Assembly (NCBI RefSeq): GCF_008042035.1
Contig: NZ_RDBL01000013.1
Span: 1,018,354-1,082,353, forward strand
Reading direction: 5' to 3'
DNA length: 64,000 bases
Origin: Streptomyces sp. col6
GTDB lineage: Bacteria > Actinomycetota > Actinomycetes > Streptomycetales > Streptomycetaceae
The notes below the pieces were generated by a model. That model made no database searches and had not been told where the DNA came from. It saw only the letters and a program-made list of their open reading frames with translations. The translations under genes were made by a program, and so were the position numbers. Positions 17,130 to 24,497 of the stretch are shown here, one piece after another. Within the stretch, counting starts at the first letter, position 1. Each line of letters starts with the position of its first letter.

Positions 17130-17612
17130 ATGACCGAGACCCCACAGCGGAACCGGCCCGAGAACCCCGACAGCAACGCCTCGGGCGGCAGCAGCCTGAC
17201 CAAGCGCGGCGGAGGCGACCCCGGGACCCGCGGCCGTACGACGATCGCGGACGGGGTCGTCGAGAAGATCGCCGGCATGGCGGCGCGCGACGTCGTCGGG
17301 GTGCACGCGATGGGCAGCGGACTGTCCCGGACGTTCGGAGCGGTCCGCGACCGGGTCCCCGGCAGCTCCAAGTCCGTCAGCCGGGGGGTCAAGGCCGAGG
17401 TCGGCGAGACCCAGACGGCCCTGGACCTGGAGATCGTCGTCGACTACGGCGTGTCGATCGCCGATGTCGCCCGCGATGTACGGGAGAACGTCATCGCGGC
17501 CGTCGAGCGCATGACGGGCCTGGAGGTCGTCGAGGTCAACATCGCGGTCAGCGACGTGAAGCTGCCCGACGAGGACGATGACGACGACGATTCCGAATCC
17601 CGCGTCCAGTAG
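17130..17612 (+). CDS. Asp23/Gls24 family envelope stress protein
   Basis: A 160-aa Asp23 (alkaline shock) protein. A disordered polar N-terminus (1-45) precedes the domain, which starts at GRTTIADGVVEKIAGMAARD and runs through LDLEIVVDYGVSIADVARDV to GLEVVEVNIAVSDV. A highly acidic tail (DEDDDDDD) ends the protein. In Firmicutes Asp23 is held at the membrane by AmaP. An AmaP-like protein is encoded at the end of this cluster. The start is ATG at 17130 with GAAGGGAAG upstream. Confidence 0.9.
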   Translation: MTETPQRNRPENPDSNASGGSSLTKRGGGDPGTRGRTTIADGVVEKIAGMAARDVVGVHAMGSGLSRTFGAVRDRVPGSSKSVSRGVKAEVGETQTALDLEIVVDYGVSIADVARDVRENVIAAVERMTGLEVVEVNIAVSDVKLPDEDDDDDDSESRVQ

Positions 17613-17644
17613 CCGAGGCGTCCCCAGCGAATGAGGAGCACACG

Positions 17645-17836
17645 ATGAGCATGGCTGTGGTCGGACTGGTGGCCGGCATGGCGCTCGGTTTCGCCGGGTA
17701 CTTCGGCGGGTTCGGTGCCTTTGTACTGGTGGCCGCCCTCGGAGCGGTCGGCTTCGTCGCCGGCCGCTTCCTCGACGGCGACCTGGAACCCGGCGACTTC
17801 TTCCGGAGTCGCGAGCGCGGCGACCGACGGCGGTGA
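17645..17836 (+). CDS. Small membrane protein of the Asp23 cluster (DUF2273-like)
   Basis: A 63-aa protein that is almost all hydrophobic (GLVAGMALGFAGYFGGFGAF then VLVAALGAVGFVAG), followed by FLDGDLEPGDFFR and a basic tail. Size and location match the DUF2273-type small membrane proteins of Asp23/AmaP operons. Its TGA overlaps the next gene's GTG. Confidence 0.82.
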   Translation: MSMAVVGLVAGMALGFAGYFGGFGAFVLVAALGAVGFVAGRFLDGDLEPGDFFRSRERGDRRR

Positions 17837-18195
17837 CGGCGTTGTCGGGGGCGAGCGGCCCGGTCGCGGCCGGGGAGCGGGGACAGACACGGATCGCCGA
17901 CCGGGTGGTCGCGAAGATCGCCGCGCAGGCGGCGAAGGAGGCGGTCGACGCGCCCCCGAAGGAGGCGGCGTCGCCGCGTGCCACGGTCACCGTGCACCGC
18001 GACACCGCCCGCGTACGGGTGAGCCTGGAGCTGGGATATCCCAGCGACATCGGCCACCAGTGCGGCGCCGTGCGTCGGCGGGTCGCCGAGCGGGTAAAGG
18101 CGTTGGCGGGGATGGAGGTGCCCGAAGTGGCCGTACAGGTCGAACGCCTGCACCCCTCAGGAGCGAGCCTCGCGGCACAGGGGAGGATCCGATGA
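17833..18195 (+). CDS. Second Asp23/Gls24-type protein
   Basis: A 120-aa paralogue of the Asp23 protein upstream. The domain opens with GQTRIADRVVAKIAAQAAKE, continues with the strand-forming TVTVHRDTARVRVSLELGY, and closes with GMEVPEVAVQVERLH. The GTG start at 17833 overlaps the preceding stop, and its own stop overlaps the following ATG. It is thus part of a fully coupled operon. Confidence 0.85.
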   Translation: MTALSGASGPVAAGERGQTRIADRVVAKIAAQAAKEAVDAPPKEAASPRATVTVHRDTARVRVSLELGYPSDIGHQCGAVRRRVAERVKALAGMEVPEVAVQVERLHPSGASLAAQGRIR

Positions 18196-18881
18196 CCGAG
18201 CCCCACGACCCGGACGACGGCACACGGCGACCGCCCGGCGCCGGGCCGGCGGAACACGGCGGCGCCGTCCTCGCGCTCGACCAGTCCGCCTCGTCCGCGG
18301 CGTACGACCCCGCACCCGGCAAGGAGCGGCCCGACGGTCACGCGGGCCGCTTCTGGTCCGCCCGGCGCATCCCCGCCGGCATCGTCGCCGCGGTGGTCCT
18401 CGGCGCGAGCGGCCTGCTCCTCTACGACGTGGCCGCGGTCCGCGCCGGACACCCGGCGATGCAGTGGCGCCGCACCCTCGCGGACGAACTCGCGACGCGC
18501 CGGCTCGACGACGTCTGGGTGCTCACCGGCGCGTCCTTCGCCGCCGCCCTCGGCCTCTGGCTGCTGTTCCTCGCGCTCACCCCGGGACTGCGCGACCTGC
18601 TCCCGATGCGCCGCGAACACGCCGACGTGCGCGCCGCGCTCGACCGGACGGCCGCCGCGATGGTCCTGCGGGACCGGGCCGTCGAGGTCTCCGGTGTGCA
18701 GTCCGTCCGGGTCCGGATGGGCCGGAGCAAGGTCGGGGTGCGCGCCGTGTCGCACTTCCGGGAACTCGACGACGTACGGGCCGACCTGGACTCCGTGCTC
18801 TCCACGGGCATCCGGGAACTGGGACTCGCCAGGCACCCGAGCCTGTCGGTCCATGTCCGCCGGCCGGCGAAGAAGGGGTGA
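18192..18881 (+). CDS. Two-TM protein of the Asp23 cluster (DUF6286-like)
   Basis: A 229-aa protein with a disordered N-terminus (1-50), TM1 at about 62-80 (GIVAAVVLGASGLLLYDVAA), TM2 at about 112-132 (LTGASFAAALGLWLLFLAL) and a cytoplasmic C-terminal domain with SVRVRMGRSKVGVRAVSHF. Streptomyces proteins at this locus carry the DUF6286 label. It is probably a membrane platform for the Asp23 proteins. It is coupled by ATGA overlap at both ends. Confidence 0.82.
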   Translation: MTEPHDPDDGTRRPPGAGPAEHGGAVLALDQSASSAAYDPAPGKERPDGHAGRFWSARRIPAGIVAAVVLGASGLLLYDVAAVRAGHPAMQWRRTLADELATRRLDDVWVLTGASFAAALGLWLLFLALTPGLRDLLPMRREHADVRAALDRTAAAMVLRDRAVEVSGVQSVRVRMGRSKVGVRAVSHFRELDDVRADLDSVLSTGIRELGLARHPSLSVHVRRPAKKG

Positions 18882-19465
18882 ACGGCGTGCTCAGGACCGT
18901 CAACCGGGTACTGCTGGGTCTGGCCGGGCTGGTGCTGATCTGTGTCGGCGGCGGTGTCCTGGCCGCCGCGACCGGTCTGTCCGTCCCGTCCTGGTGGCCC
19001 TGGTACGGCAAGAACGACGTGCTGCTCAGCGACGCCGACCGGGACCGCTGGCGCGCCGAGGGCTGGTGGTGGCCGACGGTGATCGCGGTCCTCGCCGTCC
19101 TCGTGGTCCTCGCCCTGTGGTGGCTGCTGGCGCAGTTCCGCCGCTCCCGGCTCTCCGAGGTGCTGGTGGAGAGCGGCGACGGCGAGGGCGCCCTGCTGCG
19201 CGGCCGCGCCCTGGAGGGTGTGCTCGCCGGGGAGGCGGGCGCCCTGGACGGGGTGGCCCGCGCCCAGGTCACCCTGACCGGCAAGCGCTCCACCCCGGCC
19301 GCCCGGGTCCGCCTGCTGATGGAGCCGCACGCCGCGCCGGACGAGGCGCTGGGCCGGCTGAGCGACGAGGCGCTGGCGCACGCCCGGGATTCGGCGGGTC
19401 TCGACCGGCTGCCCGCCGAGGTCCGGCTGAAGGCCGTCAAGCACCGGGCCGCGCGGGTGAGCTGA
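18878..19465 (+). CDS. amaP: AmaP-like alkaline-shock membrane anchor protein
   Basis: A 195-aa protein with two TM helices, about residues 10-32 (VLLGLAGLVLICVGGGVL) and 66-85 (VIAVLAVLVVLALWWLLAQF). The C-terminal soluble region contains VARAQVTLTGKRSTPAARVR. The architecture of an N-terminal hairpin and a cytoplasmic Asp23-related domain matches AmaP, which tethers Asp23 to the membrane. The GTG start at 18878 overlaps the previous stop. It is the last gene of the five-gene cluster, before a strong hairpin. Confidence 0.85.
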   Translation: MNGVLRTVNRVLLGLAGLVLICVGGGVLAAATGLSVPSWWPWYGKNDVLLSDADRDRWRAEGWWWPTVIAVLAVLVVLALWWLLAQFRRSRLSEVLVESGDGEGALLRGRALEGVLAGEAGALDGVARAQVTLTGKRSTPAARVRLLMEPHAAPDEALGRLSDEALAHARDSAGLDRLPAEVRLKAVKHRAARVS

Positions 19466-19513
19466 CGGGCGGTGCGGTGGCGCGGGCCCCGCGCCACCGC
19501 CGTACCACCGCCC
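19466..19513. terminator. Bidirectional hairpin terminator between amaP and the SDR gene
   Basis: A long near-perfect inverted repeat, with CGGGCGGT/ACCGCCCG outside and GGTGGCGCGG/CCGCGCCACC inside, separates the two convergent genes. Confidence 0.75.
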
Positions 19514-19518
19514 GCGGC

Positions 19519-20274
19519 TCAGAAGCCGTGCCGGTGCCCGCCGTCGACGGGCACCATGATGCCCGTCAGATACGAGGCGGCGGGGGACAGCAGGAACGCG
19601 GCCGTGCGGCCGAACTCCTCAGGGGTGCCGTAGCGGCGCAGCGGGATGTTCGCCTCGTTGGCGGTACGTGAGGCCTCCGCGTCCCCGGACAGCGCGTCCA
19701 GCTCCCGTACCCGGTCCGTGTCGATCCGGGCCGGCAGCAGGCCCACGACGCGGATCCCGCGCGGCCCGAGCTCGTCGGCCATCGACTTGGCGACGCCGGC
19801 CAGCCCGGGGCGCAGCCCGTTGGAGATGGTCAGCCCGGGGATCGGCTCGTGGACGGAGCCGGAGAGCACGAAGCCGATGGCCCCGCCCTCGCCGAGCGCC
19901 GCGGCCGCGGCCCTGGCCAGCCGTACCGCACCCAGGAAGACGGATGCGAAGGCCGCCTGCCACTGCTCGTCGGTGTTGTCCGCGATACCGCCGGGCGGCG
20001 GACCGCCGACGCTGATCAGGATGCCGTCGAGCCGGCCGAGTCCTTCCCTGGCGGCCTCCACCAGCCGTTCGGCCGCCGCGGGGTCGGCGTTGTCGGCGGC
20101 GAGCCCGACCGCGGCCGGGCCCAGCTCGGCGGCGGCCTCCTGGGCGCGCTTCTCGTCCCGGCCGGTGATGATCACCTTCGCGCCGTCGGCCACCAGCGCT
20201 CGGGCGGTGGCGTAACCGAGCCCGCGCGTCGCTCCGGTGACGATGTACACACGGTCCTTCAGTCCAAGATCCAT
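19519..20274 (-). CDS. Short-chain dehydrogenase/reductase
   Basis: A 251-aa classical SDR. Cofactor-binding TGATRGLG is at residues 13-20, NADPH-type GRDEKRA follows strand 2, and SVGGPPPGG replaces the usual NNAG. The catalytic Ser is in FVLSGSVHE. The canonical YxxxK is replaced by ISNGLRPGLAGVAK, with Asn where the catalytic Tyr normally sits. The C-terminus GIMVPVDGGHRHGF is typical. The missing Tyr may mean altered chemistry or a non-catalytic role. Substrate unknown. Confidence 0.87.
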   Translation of the reverse strand: MDLGLKDRVYIVTGATRGLGYATARALVADGAKVIITGRDEKRAQEAAAELGPAAVGLAADNADPAAAERLVEAAREGLGRLDGILISVGGPPPGGIADNTDEQWQAAFASVFLGAVRLARAAAAALGEGGAIGFVLSGSVHEPIPGLTISNGLRPGLAGVAKSMADELGPRGIRVVGLLPARIDTDRVRELDALSGDAEASRTANEANIPLRRYGTPEEFGRTAAFLLSPAASYLTGIMVPVDGGHRHGF

Positions 20275-20278
20275 AACC

Positions 20279-22108
20279 CTATCCTGCCGTGCCGTCCATC
20301 TCCGTGTCCTCGGCGGCCTCCGCCTCGGCGGACCGCTCCCCGGACAGCGCGACCGCCGTGCCGACCAGGCCGATGTGACTGAAGGCCTGCGGGAAGTTGC
20401 CGAGCTGGCGCTGCGCCGCGGTGTCGTACTCCTCGGCCAGCAGGCCCACGTCGTTGCGCAGGGCCAGCAGCTGTTCGAACAGCGCGGTGGCCTCGTCGGT
20501 GCGCCCCGTCATCCGCAACGCGTCCGCCAGCCAGAACGAGCAGGCCAGGAACGCGCCCTCGCCGCCCGGCAGCCCGTCGATCGAGGTGCCGTCGGTGCTG
20601 TAGCGGCGCACCAGCCCGCCGCCGCTGCCCAGCTCCTCGCGCACGGCGTCCACCGTGCCGATCAGGCGCGGGTCGTCCGGCGGCAGGAAGCCGGTCCTGG
20701 CGATCAGGAGCGTCGCGGCGTCCAGCTCCCGGGAGCCGTACGACTGGGTGAAGGTGTTGCGCACCGGGTCGTAGCCCTTCTCGCAGACCTCCCGGTGGAC
20801 GGCGTCGCGCATCGCCCGCCAGCGGTCGGCGTCCCCGGCCAGCGTGGGGTCGTCCTCCAGGCTGCGCACCGCCCGGTCGGCGGCGACCCAGGCCATCACC
20901 TTGGAGTGCACGAAGTGGCGCCGCTGCCCGCGGATCTCCCAGAGCCCCTCGTCCGGCTCGCGCCAGGTGGACTCCAGGAACCCGAGCAGGCTGAGCTGGA
21001 GGCTCCAGGCGTGCGGCTTGTCGTCCAGCCCCGCATCCCGGGCCAGCCGGAGCGAGTCGATGACCTCCCCGTACACGTCCAGCTGGCGCTGGCGCACCGC
21101 CGCGTTGCCGATCCGGACCGGGGCGGAGTTCTCGTAGCCGCTCAGCCAGGGCAGCTCGGACTCGGGGAGTCTGCGCTCGCCGGCCAGGCCGTACATGATC
21201 TGCAGGTCGGCCGGGTCGCCGGCGACCGCGCGCAGCAGCCAGTCGCGCCAGGCGGCGGCCTCCTCCAGATAACCGGCCGAGATCAGCGCGCCGAGGGTGA
21301 GGGTGGAGTCCCGCAGCCAGCAGAAGCGGTAGTCCCAGTTCCGTACGCCGCCGATCTCCTCCGGCAGCGAGGTGGTGGGGGCCGCCACGATGCCGCCGGT
21401 CGGGCCGAAGGTGAGCGCCTTGAGGGTGATCAGCGAACGGATCACGGCGTCCCGGTACGGCCCCTCGTACTTGCAGCGCGCGGACCACTGCGCCCAGTCG
21501 GTCAGGGAGTTCTCCAGCGCCTCGTACGGGTCGACGAGCTTGGGCCGGGGGGAGTGCGAGGGGTGCCAGGTCAGCACGAAGGCCACCTTCTCGCCCTCGG
21601 ACACGGTGAAGGAGGAGCAGGTGGAGAACTGCTGGCCCCACGTCTTGACCGGTGGTTCGCTGCGCAGCCAGGCCGAGTCCGGCCCGGCGACCGCGACCCG
21701 GTGGCCGTCCGAGCGGCGCATCCACGGCACGATGGACCCGAAGTCGAAGCGCAGCCGGATCACGGAGGTCATGTCGACGGTGCCGCTGACGCCCTCGACG
21801 ATCCGCATCACATCGGGTTCCTTGTCGCGCTGCGGCATGAAGTCGATGACCTTCACGGTGCCGGTGCGCGTCTCCCAGTACGTCTCCAGGACGAGCGACT
21901 CGCCCGCGTAGGCCCGCCGGGTGCAGATGTCCGCGCCCTTGGGCGCGATCCGCCAGTGGCCGTTGTCCTCGTCGCCGAGGAGGGCGGCGAAGCAGGCGCC
22001 CGAGTCGAAACGGGGCAGGCACAACCAGTCGACAGAACCGTTTTTGCCGACCAGGGCCGCGGTCTGGAGATCGCCGATGAGGGCGTAGTCCTCGATGCGT
22101 GGGGTCAC
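20279..22108 (-). CDS. Glycoside hydrolase family 15 protein (glucoamylase/trehalase-like)
   Basis: A 609-aa cytosolic enzyme with an N-terminal beta-sandwich (IEDYALIGDLQTAALVGKNG, SVDWLCLPRFDSGACFAALL) and a C-terminal (alpha/alpha)6 barrel (RNWDYRFCWLRDSTLTLGAL; DGLPGGEGAFLACSFWLADA). This arrangement matches bacterial GH15 glucoamylase-like proteins. Several actinobacterial members are trehalases, so trehalose is a plausible substrate. No signal peptide is present. The GTG start is at 22108, and the stop lies 4 bases from the SDR start. Confidence 0.88.
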   Translation of the reverse strand: MTPRIEDYALIGDLQTAALVGKNGSVDWLCLPRFDSGACFAALLGDEDNGHWRIAPKGADICTRRAYAGESLVLETYWETRTGTVKVIDFMPQRDKEPDVMRIVEGVSGTVDMTSVIRLRFDFGSIVPWMRRSDGHRVAVAGPDSAWLRSEPPVKTWGQQFSTCSSFTVSEGEKVAFVLTWHPSHSPRPKLVDPYEALENSLTDWAQWSARCKYEGPYRDAVIRSLITLKALTFGPTGGIVAAPTTSLPEEIGGVRNWDYRFCWLRDSTLTLGALISAGYLEEAAAWRDWLLRAVAGDPADLQIMYGLAGERRLPESELPWLSGYENSAPVRIGNAAVRQRQLDVYGEVIDSLRLARDAGLDDKPHAWSLQLSLLGFLESTWREPDEGLWEIRGQRRHFVHSKVMAWVAADRAVRSLEDDPTLAGDADRWRAMRDAVHREVCEKGYDPVRNTFTQSYGSRELDAATLLIARTGFLPPDDPRLIGTVDAVREELGSGGGLVRRYSTDGTSIDGLPGGEGAFLACSFWLADALRMTGRTDEATALFEQLLALRNDVGLLAEEYDTAAQRQLGNFPQAFSHIGLVGTAVALSGERSAEAEAAEDTEMDGTAG

Positions 22109-22170
22109 GTTCTGGCGTCTTCCCGAACCGGGCGCCCGTTAAGCAGGCTGTGTGCCAGGAGAGGTGGGAG

Positions 22171-22980
22171 TCACGGTTGCGCGGGCACGGGCTCCGGCGT
22201 CGTGTCCTGCTCGGCGGCGGCAGCCGCCTGTGCCGCCGCGACCCGGTCGCGCTTCTCGCGCCGGGCCAGGACCACGAAGCCCACCGGGACACCGGCGGCG
22301 AACAGCCACCACTGGACGGCGTACGCCATGTGCGGGCCGATGGAGCTGTCGTCGGGGGCCTCGATCAGCTCGGGCGAGCCGTTCTTCGGCGCCGGGCCGG
22401 TCAGCTCGATGTAGCCGCCGAGCACCGGACGGTCGAGCAGCCGGGCCTGCTGGGCGCTGTTGATCAGCATCACTTGGCGGTCCGGAAGGTCCGAGATGTC
22501 CTTGATGCCGCTCGCGCCGGTCGTCTCGTCGGCCTTGAGCCGTCCGGTGACGGTCACCTCGCCCCGGGGCGCGGCCGGGACGTCGGGGAAGGCGTGCTGG
22601 TCGGCGGCGGAAGGGACCCAGCCGCGGTTGATCAGGACCGTGCCGCCGCCCTTGAGGTCGAACGGGACCAGCACATGGACGCCGATGGAGCCGTCGTTGG
22701 CGGTCCTGCGGCGCACGACGACCTCGTGCTTCTCGTCGAACGTCCCGGTCGCCGTCACGGTGCGCCAGTAGTCGGCGCGCGGAACGGTGTGGCCGGGGGA
22801 GGTGAGCGCGGACACCTGGACCGGGTCCGCCTTGAGGTTGCGCGAGATCAGGGCGTTCTGCGCGACCTTGTGCTCGTGCCGGTGCAGCTGCCAGAAACCC
22901 AGCTCGATCATCGTGGGGATGAGGACGAGGGAGAGGAGGGCGAGGATCAGCCACTGCCGGGTCATCAGGAAGCGGTACAC
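22171..22980 (-). CDS. SURF1 family protein, cytochrome oxidase assembly
   Basis: A 269-aa protein with one TM helix at each end, TM1 at about 9-27 (WLILALLSLVLIPTMIELGF) and TM2 near 215-235 (VQWWLFAAGVPVGFVVLARR). A periplasmic domain with GFWQLHRHE, VLINRGWVP and HMAYAVQW lies between, the SURF1 hallmarks. It probably helps assemble the aa3-type oxidase. I chose the GTG at 22980 (VYRFLMTRQW) because the family usually begins there. A TTG 15 bases upstream is also possible. Confidence 0.9.
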   Translation of the reverse strand: MYRFLMTRQWLILALLSLVLIPTMIELGFWQLHRHEHKVAQNALISRNLKADPVQVSALTSPGHTVPRADYWRTVTATGTFDEKHEVVVRRRTANDGSIGVHVLVPFDLKGGGTVLINRGWVPSAADQHAFPDVPAAPRGEVTVTGRLKADETTGASGIKDISDLPDRQVMLINSAQQARLLDRPVLGGYIELTGPAPKNGSPELIEAPDDSSIGPHMAYAVQWWLFAAGVPVGFVVLARREKRDRVAAAQAAAAAEQDTTPEPVPAQP

Positions 22981-23049
22981 CCCACGACGGTACAACCGGT
23001 CGCGGGGCGCATCGCGCAGGGGGTGGCCGAAGGGGGGCGCACCCGGTGC

Positions 23050-23283
23050 TCAGACCCTGTCGACGATGCCCACCTTCCCCTCGGCGCGGGCGCAGTGCCC
23101 GCCGCAGAACCAGTGCCCGTCGACCTCGACACCCTGGCCGATGACCTGCACCCGGCAGTGCTCGCAGATGGGCGCCATGCGGTGGATGGCGCAGGCGAAG
23201 CAGTCGAAGACGTGCACCGCGCCCTGCGCGTGCACCTCGAAGGACATCCCGTAATCGTTTCCGCAGACCTCACAACGTGCCAT
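23050..23283 (-). CDS. Small zinc-binding protein, conserved in actinomycetes
   Basis: A 77-aa protein dense in zinc ligands: CEVCGND near the N-terminus, FDCFACAIHRMAPICEHC in the middle and WFCGGHCARAEG near the end. This gives two treble-clef or ribbon-like knuckles. Homologues are common in Streptomyces and lack an assigned function. The start is ATG at 23283. Confidence 0.82.
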   Translation of the reverse strand: MARCEVCGNDYGMSFEVHAQGAVHVFDCFACAIHRMAPICEHCRVQVIGQGVEVDGHWFCGGHCARAEGKVGIVDRV

Positions 23284-23346
23284 GCGCCACAGGGTGGGAC
23301 GCGGGGGCGGCGCCGGGCGGACGGCGGACGGCGAGTCGCCCCCGGT

Positions 23347-24345
23347 TCACTCCGATGACGGCGTCGGTGCCGGCACCTTCGCGACAGCGGGGGCGACGTC
23401 CCGCAGGAGGTGCGTGAAGGCGCTCTCGTCCAGGATCGGCGTGCCGAAGGACTTGGCCTTCACCGTCTTCGACGTCGCCGCGTCCGGGTCGTTGGTGACG
23501 AGCAGGCTGGTCAGCCGGGAGACGCTGGTCGCCACGTGCAGCCCCGCCTCCACCGCCCGGTCCTCCAGCAGTTCGCGGTCGATGGAGGTGTCCCCGGAGA
23601 ACGCCACCCGCATGCCCTGCATGAGTGGTTTGTCCTTGTCGTACCGCCCCGGGTTCGGATACGGGCAGGCCGGCCGCTTCCGCGAGGCGCGCCAGGTGCC
23701 GTGTCCCCCGTACGAGGAGGAGCCGGTCCGCGGGGTCACCGGCGAGTGCGACCACTCGGTCAGCGGCCGGCACTCCAGGAGCGGCAGCCGCACCCCGTCC
23801 CGTGCCGCCGCGTGCAGGCTCGGGCGGAACGCCTCGGCCAGCACCCGGGCGTCGTCCAGCGCGTGGTGCGCGCGCTGCTGGACCACGCCGAAGTGCTCGG
23901 CCAGCGACGCCAGCTTGTGGTTGGCCAGCGGCAGCCGCAGCTCCTTGGCGAGCGCGATGGTGCACAGCCGCTGCCGCACCGGCGCGGTCACCGAGGCGCG
24001 CGCGTACTCCCGGGCCAGCATCGACCAGTCGAACGCGGCGTTGTGCGCCACGAGCACCCGGTCCGCGAGCCGTTCGGACAGCTCGGCCGCGACCTCCGGA
24101 AAGAGCGGCGCCCCCTCCAGCACGTCACTCGTCAGCCCATGGATCCAGACCGGCCCCGGATCGCGCTCCGGGTTGACCAGCGTGTACCAGTGGTCCTCGA
24201 CGTTGCCCCGCGCGTCCAGCCGGTAGACGGCCGCGGACACTATCCGGTCGTCCCGGGCGAGCCCGGTGGTCTCCACGTCGACGACCGCGTACCCCTGCGG
24301 GTAGGCGGCCGGCCACGGTGCTGCGGTCTGCGGGTCGTCGAGCAT
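23347..24345 (-). CDS. DEDDh 3'-5' exonuclease with C-terminal BRCT domain
   Basis: A 332-aa protein. The DnaQ/PolC epsilon-like exonuclease domain (about 18-180) has the motif I acidic pair in VVDVETTGL, motif II in VAHNAAFDWSML and motif III HHALDDARVLAEAF. After a variable linker, residues about 240-320 look like a BRCT domain (MRVAFSGDTSIDRELLEDRA, SLLVTNDPDAATSKTVKAKS). It probably acts in DNA repair or proofreading-type editing. The start is ATG at 24345, with an alternative GTG two codons upstream. It is divergent from the caspase operon with about 150 bases between. Confidence 0.88.
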   Translation of the reverse strand: MLDDPQTAAPWPAAYPQGYAVVDVETTGLARDDRIVSAAVYRLDARGNVEDHWYTLVNPERDPGPVWIHGLTSDVLEGAPLFPEVAAELSERLADRVLVAHNAAFDWSMLAREYARASVTAPVRQRLCTIALAKELRLPLANHKLASLAEHFGVVQQRAHHALDDARVLAEAFRPSLHAAARDGVRLPLLECRPLTEWSHSPVTPRTGSSSYGGHGTWRASRKRPACPYPNPGRYDKDKPLMQGMRVAFSGDTSIDRELLEDRAVEAGLHVATSVSRLTSLLVTNDPDAATSKTVKAKSFGTPILDESAFTHLLRDVAPAVAKVPAPTPSSE

Positions 24346-24497
24346 GGTCACAGAGAATACGGGCCGTGTCGGACAGTCCCCTATTCGGTGGCGGCGGCGG
24401 TGTACGCGCAGAGGTCGCCCAACCCGTCCGTCCCGGGCTCCGCCTGTGGCAGGCTGATCCGCTACCGGACAGGTACGAGGGGGAGGCGGCACAGGCC

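Noticed and set aside
20259..22292. A long Arg/Pro-rich frame overlapping the GH15 gene on the same strand
   Set aside because: It is a frame-shifted shadow of the GH15 gene with no domain signal.
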